21,191 nt of DNA from Echinostoma caproni (taxonomy: Eukaryota; Platyhelminthes; Trematoda; Plagiorchiida; Echinostomatidae), in contig UZAN01041619.1 of the NCBI GenBank assembly GCA_900618425.1, forward strand, positions 35,484-56,674, written 5' to 3'. The first letter of the stretch is position 1; each line of letters opens with the position of its first letter. Positions 8,746 to 18,700 of the stretch are shown one piece after another. The position numbers were made by a program, and so were the translations under genes. Below the pieces are notes generated by a model that saw only the letters and a program-made list of their open reading frames with translations, had not been told where the DNA came from and did no database searches.

Positions 8746-10584
8746 AAGCGGTTCAAGTGTACCTATGGCCATGATGTACATACACCTCTGTCCATCCTTC
8801 AAGTTACCCTGTAGATGCATACTTCGGAACTCTTGCCGTTGTGCAAACGTCTAGATATTTTGTAGCAGAGATTCCATCTTCTTTCTCTGTGGAGATCCTG
8901 TAGGATTGCTTTGCATTAGTGTTTTGTATATCTCAACACACCCTCGAGGCGAGGAAAAGCTGTGGGGCAAAATCTCATTTTTCTGTAACATTATGCCATG
9001 ACTAACTCGGAAGCGTAGCGTTTATACTGCATTGACTCCGAACTCTGCCTGTGGTTGTTCTTTTTCAGGTCGGTGAATTTTGTTTTAATAGTAGGTTATT
9101 GGTGCAATACTTCTAAGCTGAATCATGGTGACTGTTGCGTTGTCGATAGATGTAGTGGGATGGAATAGAAATTGAACTGCTTCATGCTCATTCACAATCC
9201 GCTCAAATATGTTTTGGTCTCCGGACACCGGATTATACTGATAACCTGAATTATATGAGTATCCTTTTAAAGAGCACTGCAAGGCAGGGTTAATGGTTGT
9301 GGAAACTGAACGGCTTTGTTCCAGAGGGATTGAGCGATACAGAGGTATCGAATACTAGAATTTCTGGATGTTTTAATGCAGTGGCAACATCCATCTCAGA
9401 TTCATGTTACGGCTGTAATTGGTTTTAATGGAGCAAATGTATGCATCCCGAGATGTTCCGTAACACATTATGAATGGTTCGTTCACACTATATGATGTGC
9501 GTCGATCCGTGGTTATGCTGCGATGAAGAATTTAGGGATACGATGGGAACAGTACTGCTGGTATCCCGTGGATAACGTTCATCTTTTGTTGAAGCGAAAA
9601 TCAGCAGATATTTGAATTGATTATGGTCTGGTCGATATCCTTTGGAATCCATGAGAAATTCATCCTTCAGAAAACGAGCCAGTGTGTGAACAATTGTTCT
9701 CGGATATTCCTAGTCATGCTCTGACATATCAGGTGGAAGAATGCTCAGCATGAGGTCATTAATCGGAGACAGAAGATAGAGGTGTGGGGATGTGTGGAAG
9801 AATTTTCAGTGTATTACTTCATGATACCTTTCTCGACTTGAATCAAGGAACATATCATGTTCTATCCTGGTTTTCGCACGAGGAAAAGTCGAAGCTTATA
9901 CTCGAATGATTTACTAGAAATGCCTTTCCCCGAAGACGTTTCGTTAAGTTATCAGTGTAAGGATCTTTCGTTGTTTCAAACAAACACACCATGCAACCCG
10001 GAAACTACATCGGATATCAACGCACCGAAACAGTCCACTTGGCGCATTAACTGTTGTCATCACTATTGATCCTGATTGAGGGGGTTCTGAAGACAGGCAT
10101 CTACCGGATGGAGTTTTTAGAACAGTAGACTACTGTGTAAGGAGCTCAGGCAGGCTTTCCTCTCCATTAATCTAATCGCATAGTTCTGTAATCATTGGCT
10201 CCTAAAGCCTGAGCATGGTTGAGTGTCTCAGGTTTTGGATGAATGAAACGCGTGCAGAGTGGTTGCGTCCATCGTGAGCTCCCAGTTTCAGTGGAATTTA
10301 TCAGCCAAAAACGCATCGCGTATCACTGAGTTTACATTCAATCGATCCATTTCTGTGAGCTCTATATTATGATATCACTCTCTTGATAATAATTCGCACA
10401 TATCATTCCGTTGAGCCCTTATATTGTTTTCATCGAAGCCTTCAGATATCCTCACGACCGGCAAAATTGTTTATTTTCATTCATCTAAATGTATATATAT
10501 AGTAAACCACCGAAGTGCTCAGTGCGTAGTAACAACCCATGACCAACGCAGCGCGACGACAAGAGCAACACCTGGATGCACTTG
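8746..10584. other. No recognised gene; possible retroelement debris
   Basis: I read both strands for gag, protease, reverse transcriptase and host exons and saw no convincing motif. Open frames are short. Minus-strand text next to the integrase remnant may be its diverged upstream part. Short sequences at 9289-9315 resemble the LINE 3' tail (GGTTAATGGTTGTGGAAACT), but upstream sequence does not continue the match. Confidence 0.4.
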
Positions 10585-10803
10585 CTACTTCGGATCCCGT
10601 ACAAACCCTGTCGCCTCCAATGTCCGTTTGTTTAGAGAAAAACCACTGCCTACAAAATAGCCTCTGTTGAGGAAGCTGTATTCACTGCCTTCACCTGGAG
10701 TTGTTTCTCCATCAAAATCAGAGGACGAATTGAGAAGCCAGCACTCGGGTTGGTGCACCACTGTCAGTTCACCTATGGGAGTTGGACAAATACCTTGATT
10801 CAA
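10585..10803 (-). other. Protein-like minus-strand reading frame of unknown nature
   Basis: The frame has 72 codons with acidic, Ser/Gly-rich composition (SSSDFDGETTPGEG, then SEYSFLNRGYFVGSGF) and a stop right after VRDPK. It abuts the 3' end of LINE copy 2. I do not recognise a family. It has no clear splice-site structure tying it to POLR3A, and the text does not match any part of RPC1. It may be retroelement-derived or chance. Confidence 0.2.
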
Positions 10804-10807
10804 AAAG

Positions 10808-12136
10808 AACTCGGTTCAGTTCAGTTCTTACAATCAATAACCATGCACATCCGTTTGCAGGTCATGGTTGGATAAAATAGCAGAATAGTGATTAGAATGT
10901 TGAGAGCAGATTTAAGCGAAAGGTAGCTCATTTTCATAGATTGCAGTTACAAGAATAATGGGTAGATGCATGAGTGCCACTGTTGGCGACACCCAGCCAT
11001 ATCGCTCAGTGTCTCTAACCATCGGTGACCATGATCTCTGGGTCTTCAGCCAGGGAGCCTAACGGGACCTATGTGAGCCAGTCTTCTGGTCAGAGGTTTT
11101 TATATCCTCATGCCAGGTCTTTGCTTGACCGCCCTTCATTTTTTTCCAACCGTTATCTGCCTCGCCAAGCATCGCTCGTCGTGGCAACCTATCTGGTGAC
11201 ATGCGCAACACATGTCCCAACCAGCGTAATCTATGGAGGTAGAATTCCTGTTCCAGCGGACGACCGCGATTACCTAAAACTATACGCCTAACCTCAGCAT
11301 TGCTAGCCCGGTTTCCCCACTGGACTCGTGGACAGCGGTGTTCGAACACCGTCAATCCATATTTATCCTCTTTCCGTAATGGCCAACTCTCTGCACCGTA
11401 AAGCAGAACTAGCCGAACTGCTGCAGCATATATTCAACACCTCACAGACAACCGGATGTCGCGACGGCACCACAAATGTCTCCAGTTGGCATATGCAAAT
11501 CGAGCCTTTTGTATGCGCGCCGTGATGCGTCTGCCAGGTGAGATATAACTGCCCAGGTAGCAAAACATATATGCTTTCTCTACAAATTCCCCGGTTAGGG
11601 TGAAGCTAGGGTCTGGGCCAACCCAGTCTTGAAGTAACGTTTTACACTTTGAAGGTGCCAAACGCATACCGAACATGGTTACACTAGTACTCAAACTACC
11701 CAGAAAAGCATGCAACTTACCTGAATCATCACTTAGTAGCACAATGTCGTCTGCATACTCGAGATCAGACAGTCTGCCACCTGGAGTAAATCGATACCGC
11801 TATCCTCGTACGGGGATAGGGCTGTTTCCATAATTAGATCTACAACAAAGTTAAATATAAAAGGAGAGAGGGCAACCCTGTCGAACACCACTTTCCGTGG
11901 TGAACTCGGGCGAAAAGTGCCGTAAGCTCGGACTTGACTTGGGCTTTTAGTATAAAAGGATTGTGATATTGAAATAAACTTCTCGGGCAATCCCTTCAGG
12001 GAAAGGTAGAGCCAGAGTTTAGAGCGGTCGACTGATTCGAAAGCCGCTTCAGATCGAGGAAGACAGAGATGGTGGATCTACGAAAGGAATGTCGGTGCTC
12101 CAGAGTTTGGCGAAGAATGAAGATGTGGTCGATGCC
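10808..12136 (-). mobile_element. Decayed LINE, copy 2, same family as 4060-5768
   Basis: This is a 5'-truncated LINE on the minus strand. Similarity to copy 1 begins at about 12133 (ATCGACCACATCT) and runs through the reverse transcriptase, the C-terminal region and a 3' UTR. It ends in AAGAACTGAACTGAACCGAG at about 10827-10808, a GAACT-type tandem tail. It lies in the sense orientation relative to POLR3A, downstream of exon 10. Sequence beyond 12136 (minus-strand upstream) no longer matches the other copy. Confidence 0.85.
10985..12136 (-). pseudogene. LINE reverse transcriptase pseudogene, copy 2
   Basis: From the truncation point, in changing frames, the order is GIDHIFILRQ; FLDLK, then a single-base deletion near 12047-12051; PEKFI; FNFVVDLIMETALS; a second deletion near 11776-11783; an intact catalytic YADD at 11757-11746; MFGMRLAPSKCKTLLQDW; YLGSYISPG; RIQKARFAYANWRHLW. 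Then come FEHRCPR, WGNRASNAEVRRIVLG and LHRLRWLGHVLRM, and the C-terminal GGQAKTWHED. Both deletions are at the same places as in copy 1. Confidence 0.85.
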
Positions 12137-12595
12137 GTTTTCAAAATGTATTTTGTACCAAATAAAGCAGGAGCAGGTTTTGAAAGTGACGAGCATCTGA
12201 TGGAAAAATTATCTACCCTATGAACTGAAAGGCGGGTAAACATGCAATAAACTATTTCGTACAACCAAAGGTGAAAAGTTGTTGACTTAAAACATTCTAG
12301 TCTTCTATGTAGGACGATGCGGCTAAACGCGCGAAACAGTGAATGAACAATGCGAGTCTACCACAATCTACAGAGCTGTTGTAAACTAAAAAGGCAAATT
12401 GGTTATCGTCACGACTTTTAGATAACCAAAAACAAATAACATTAAACGTGGGGAAAGTCGGGCTCAATATTCTAAAACTCAGTGGAAGTAAACAGAAAAG
12501 AAACAATGCGTAGTAAAACGATTAATTCACTAACAACCTGTGGAAAACAGGAGATAACAGACAAACAGACCATGGAGAAAAATGGAAGAACTTAC
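12137..12595 (-). other. Start of POLR3A intron 10, no exon found
   Basis: This lies between the exon 10 donor (GTAAGT at 12595-12590) and the truncated end of LINE copy 2. I searched for the expected next RPC1 segment after the CxND motif and saw none here, nor between the LINE and 7960. Confidence 0.5.
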
Positions 12596-12737
12596 ATCCA
12601 TCGTTGGGGCACATTTCCTCACCACGAGAAGAATAGATTGACTTTGTGGGTACACGCAAATTGACCAGTATTCCGGTAGACGGATGTGGAGATAGAATCA
12701 GATTGAATATTTGCTTTCCTGTCCACAGTTTTGTTGG
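12596..12737 (-). CDS. POLR3A: POLR3A exon 10, last exon found
   Basis: 47 codons (594-640) plus one base. [15 protein letters not shown] joins exon 9 with exact spacing relative to human RPC1, and it ends [10 protein letters not shown]. The donor GGAT|GTAAGT is canonical and leaves a T as the first base of the next codon, which fits the Tyr found there in human RPC1. The exon is therefore built to splice onward. Confidence 0.92.
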
Positions 12738-15700
12738 CTTTGGATAAGCAGAAGTGGAAAAATATGAGTAGATGCTTGGTGTTCGTATCGTAATAATGAT
12801 TGGAAGCGTGTGCAAATCGTGAACTGACCCGTAACAATGATAAATGATATTCTTTGGTAGTTCTTAATAAAAAGATTAAATGTTAGCCTGAACTTCTGTG
12901 GGTATGTAAGATAAGAATGTTTCGGTACCTTGCAACTGAAACTGCATAACAGATTTTTGTGAATCATTTATCACGGCAGTATATTAGGGGAGTTTCACAA
13001 GAACCTCATTTTGATTACAGGCGGCCTTTATTTCGCCCAACTCGGTAGCAAGCGAACCTTGAAACATCCTCAAATGCTTTATCACTGAAAGTCCGGGGAT
13101 TCACATTAGCCGTGCTTACAATCACTAGCTCCTCGTTTTTACGGCTTTGATCTCCTTTAAAGCATCCTTCCCATAAACCCTTCATATTTAAACGGCTCTG
13201 ATAACATGACAAGCTGGAAATCCTTCTAAATGGAAGCGCCATGAATACTACGCCAAAATGAATGCGATTCACGTGGTTTAGTCTCACTGGTTTACGAAAA
13301 ACTATCATCGTACCAAAATGATCCACATTGGACTACCACAATCGAGATCAACATGAATTTCGTAAACTGAATTGCGCGAGTTATCCAGTAATTCAGACGA
13401 GGTATGCCGTTTTACTAAGTAATGCAATCCAACGGTAACATTACATTGACCCACAGGCTGCGTGTTCTAATCCCAAAACCACTAGTTTCCAGACTTATCT
13501 GTCTGCTGGCAACATTTGATTCATCGTGATTCCTTTGCGGAACCTGACAATATTCCGGAAATGGTGCGGTAAACGAAGCCACCAAAAAGTGTTGTGTTAG
13601 TCGTCTAGAACCTGTAAACCAGATTATAACCAAAAAGTGATGAGAGCAATTAGGCACAATTCAGAAATAAACCACTCGTTCGATTGATGAATGGTAAGTA
13701 GCACAGCGAGCGGCAAATTGCGGTCAGTAACATTCTGTATGACGAGGATTTCAGAAAGCAATACCGTACGTTGAACATCATCAGAGGTGCAAATCAATTA
13801 ACCCAAACGAAGACAACCAGGAACCTCCCCTGTAGGATACAAGCGTACTACTCACTTCGTCACATTGATTAGGGATGTTCCGACACAATGACAATATGAC
13901 GGACCGGTCCATCTCAACCCCATTTAACTTTCGTATTGTCTGCTGTTGTTCGCAACCTTGACTTCGTTTTACTTTCGCTATTCAACTGCTCCACGACCAC
14001 TTTTGTGCTAACCGGCAACATAACTCACGAGATACGGAGTGGCCAAACACGAAACCGCGTGGGACAGGTGTCGTATCGACCCATAGTCTCGATAACAGGA
14101 AATGCAAACCGGGGTAGGTTAAACGCACTATTCTGGGTCACAGCCACGAACAGAAAACTCGTTTCAGAGAGCTAGGAACAAAAAATAATAATTTTACGCC
14201 TCCCCTTGAGAGGCGTGCGAAGTAGCTTTAGCAGACCCTTGCAGCGGAAGATACCGGATTGCTTGGGGCCTTTAATGGATGTAACATTCGAGATATGAAC
14301 GATGTAGCCGTAGGACTTGACCGGCTCGAAGTCTACCCTCAATGGATTGTAGTTTTCGCAGACAGGCCGGCTGTTTCACGAGTCAGGCTTATGCTAGTCG
14401 AGAGCACTGACCATGAACCACTAAGAAAATCACCCACTTTGGCTTAGGAGTCTCGATAGCAATTTATATACAGACAAATCCTGGATTTAGTCCTTCGTTT
14501 CTAAATAATTTCACTGTTGGGCCGGCAGTATTAGTCTAGTTATATGGGATATATCACTACAAAATAAGTAATTTCCAATAAAAATAATCGGGTGAATACT
14601 TCAGTCTCTCTTGCTGTATTGTTCATTGTAAACACAGATGTGTGTTCAAACGTACTTACCCACTGAATAGCCGGTCGAGGAAGGCACAGTGGTTTTGTTA
14701 AGTGGTTGCCCGCAACAATCTGCGAGGCCAACTGACATGCCTGATCACGGGTGAAAAATACGTCCTTCAGTGTCAATAGATGAGTTGCAGTGATCAGATC
14801 CTGGATGGGTGCAATCAGCGGTTCACCATTTTTCGGGCTGACTATGTTTTTGAGAGACTAAAATGAATTATTTGGAAATGATATGAGCAAGACCAAGAGG
14901 ACGCGTAATACACAAAGAAATAAACGGATTTCGCAAAAGAAAAATTCTTGACCAGACCGCCTATTGATTCATCCTGTCCCAACAAGAACTCACCGTTTTC
15001 TAACCACGACCAATCGGGGATATACGCTGACAAAGTAATACTCTCATCCGAACAAACAACTTTGACTCATTAAAGCTGATGTGTTTGCAAGCATAAGTCT
15101 ATGGTTAAGGGAAAATGTGTCAACTAACTGTCGCCCCATGACTCAAATGATGACCCACTGACCAATTTTCAGTTTCAGTTTTTACAACCAGTGATCAAGC
15201 AATTCTGTGCGCCGGTTTTGGCTACTGACCAATGGAAATTACTTATTTGTATTAACCAAAACTGATCTCATCTCTTGGCCACAAACGAAGTCGCTCAAAA
15301 GAACTGATCTCGTGGCAAATAATCAAAAAAGAAACAGGCACGGATTATGGTTTATTCCAATTCCTTAGAATTAATTAAAATTGAAAGTGCAAATAGAGCG
15401 GGTACATGAGGAAAGCGATTTGCCTCTTGAATGATCAGGGGTAGACAACCATGAGAGAGCTGGAAAACAAACTAGTTCTGGGCGGAGAAGATACGATTGT
15501 TTCGTGAAGGTCATCAATGGCACGCATAAAAACGTGATAGTTGTGGTCTTAATGATAGTATCACAATCAGTCTGATGCTGCACAAAAGAACGACAAAGGA
15601 AGCGTGTGTCGGGATAGCCAAAAGTAAAAATCTGATTATATTGGAACCAGGTTGTTCCTTAAGAACTTACCAGCATCAAATGTTTCGCTTCTGCCCGAGC

Positions 15701-18700
15701 AGCTTCTGTCTGTGGCAGGTGTACGTTCATTTCATCTCCATCAAAATCCGCATTGAACGGGTTGCAGCAACATGGGTTGAAACGAAATGTGCGGAATGGT
15801 TTGACTACAGCCTATGATTGGAAAAAGCAAAGCCAATTTGATGTAAGACCCATGGAATGGAAACAGGAAGAAACAAGCACCTTCAGCATTGCAAAATAAT
15901 GCCATCTAAAGCGTATCGTATAACACACGCAAGCACACATCAAACAACTTAAATTCAAAACAGAGACCATACAATGGAATATACTTTCAAGCCTATTACA
16001 CAAGTTGAACACTGAATTTGGTCTAACTGGCAAACCAACTTTGAATATCGAAGCTCTGATGCCAAAGGCTACATTTAAAAGTAACATCAGAAATGTTTAT
16101 CAAAACACTTGCATTTAAGTTAAGGCGCTTACTTTAAAAGCCTGCATTGAAACACGATGCAATGACGGCTGTCGATTGAACAAGATTATATCTCCATCAA
16201 TGAGATGCCGCTCGACCAAGTCACCGGATTGAAGATGACGCGCCACGTCTTCACGAGCCTTTGGTGATGCTAAGAACCTTTTGACCACGTCTGAGGTGCC
16301 CTGGGCTTCTGCTTGTCTTTTAGCTTCGCCACGTAGAGTATAGCTCACAAACAATGCCCCGGGATGCTTATTGGGACCGTTTAGAACCAAGTTGCGCATA
16401 AATTCCAAGTTGAATTCAGTCACGCGTTCCGGATAGGTCAAAAGTTTGGCGCAGTGCTCAGGAACAATCACCTTTGAAAAGTAACGGTCGACAGTATAAC
16501 ATGTAAATAAATAATGCACACTGATGACCAGAATTGAAGTTCACCAAGCAGAGCAAGACGAAAGATAGTATCGCACAAGAGATAAGAGCAAAAAAAGAAG
16601 TGCGTCCGCATCGGTGATTTCGTGACAAAAATGGACGGTTCTAGGAGTGAGTGAAAAATGTAGTAGTCAAACTAAGAGGTGACTTGAGTGTATGAAAACC
16701 CTAACTAGGAGTCGGTCATTGGGCTCCCTGGATCTGCGTAATCTGTGGACGAGTCTAGCTGTATCGGGCTGTCACTGATTAACCATTTAGTTAACTTGCA
16801 CCGAGGTGATTTGATCCTTAACAGAGATAGTCTTAAGGGGGCAACCACTTTGTGTAGCCCCAACATCTAGTACAGTAGCGAAAATTGACCATTTCGAGAT
16901 CATGGTGTGGTTGTGGATACCTCGATAAACCCACTCTAGCCATAACTGCATTTCTTCGTATTTTTTCAAATCACGAAATATGCCCAGTAATGCAGAAAGT
17001 AGTGTAGGCAAACATGTTTTCCATGAATTCCTTTTCAAGCCTTTACAACCACATTTAAACGAAACAATTTTCGTAGGGTCAAAGAGAAACGTGGATGAAT
17101 CTAATGTGTGGTAATGAGCCTAAGAGAACTCAAATTGATGTGTCTGGTTTACGTAACCCAAATTCTCTGTTACGTCATGATCATGTGAAAAGGCGATTTT
17201 CTCTTCCCTTGGCCATTGGGAGTTAGACAGTTTGAAACAATTTTTGTTGTATGCACCGTTCAGGCTTCATTAGTCGCATGATCATCGCCTCTGCAGTCGC
17301 TAACGTCCAAAACCGCATTCTTCTTGAGGAGCGTGGTGAGACTCAATAAATGTTTGTGAATGCCGAGCGCATGTCAACCAAGTGTCCCGTCTCTATCATG
17401 TCAGCAACGATCAAGTTGGAAACAGCTCGACCCCCATGTGTGAGCCAGCTTGGATTGCGTCCTTTGGTAGGCCGAGAAAACTACCTTGTGTGACCGACGA
17501 AAGCACCGGTCTCGATCACTGTATCAGAATTGAATGCAGTACATTCGTCAATTAAGTTTACAATCGAACTAGAATAAAACTTCCATTTCCGGCTTTTCAT
17601 CCGATAGTCTCTGAAGTAGGTCAACTGAAGACCTGGAGTAGTGCGATCAAAGCGGATTTGGAATTACTGGGTCTTCACTCCGTATATGGAATTAGCAACT
17701 GTAACCAGAACTGGGTTTCTCACTGCGTCAAGCTTGCTACCGATCGTCATGCATGGGCCACTATCATTAGAGACATCCAGGAAGGCGACTTATCACCCCA
17801 CAGGAGTGAGTCGATCAAAATAAAACTAAATAATAATAACAAGCCTAAGAAAGATAAGCTGCTTCTGTTGACCTCATCCGTTAATTAAAGTGCACTTGTG
17901 GTTGGACTTACGTAGATCGAGGCAGTGATATCAGTGCACTAAACACAATCTGCATTGACTCATGCTTGGTGTGAATGGGGCTGTGCCAGGCTTGACTGGT
18001 GCTCATTTGGTACAGATGGGAAATTTGGTTCCCACAATCATTCGTTGAGTCTCGTCAGAATCCTTGATAGCAATAAGGTTTTAAACGTTAGCAACCGCAG
18101 AGGTGATTGGCATTCACCTCGTGACGTCTGAGCTGTGTGCACAATGAAAGTGCATTCAACCAGTAACACGCCCGTGATCAATGGACGATAAACAGTTCGG
18201 GTGCATGACGAGGATGCAAAGTATGATAACGCGATCCGAGCATCAATTTAGAGTAGTTTTTGACTCATTGACACAAATATTGCTCATCTCCCTTTTCGTT
18301 TCAACCCACAGAATTTTGTTTCATATCCATATAATTTTACAGGTTTGCGAATGAATCGACTGAAAACATAGTTTCGCTTACATTTGGACACGAGGAGAAA
18401 TAAATCTCCCGGACGAAAATGTAATTCTTCTAAGCCGCCATTAACCCAGAGATAGCACACGGACACGATACCTGGTTCTTCGAGAAGGTCAGACCGGAAA
18501 CGTGCGACAGAAGAATGCCAAAAATAACGTGAAGACTAAATATCCAATTATTATATTAATGGGCGCTATTTCAACGCTCGATGACTGCCAGTCTTCATAA
18601 AATACCACCTGCAAGCTTGGTAACGTCCTACTACGTAGACCAATCGAATTATCGAACGTTTACCTTGCTCCAAAAGCCTGACTAGCATGGTGCTGCTGCA

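Noticed and set aside
11025..11525. Plus-strand frames opposite LINE copy 2
   Set aside because: They are antisense shadows of the LINE coding region.
13015..13326. Minus-strand 103-codon frame as a missing POLR3A exon
   Set aside because: Exons 9 and 10 join in exact register with RPC1 spacing, so no exon is missing there, and the text does not match RPC1.
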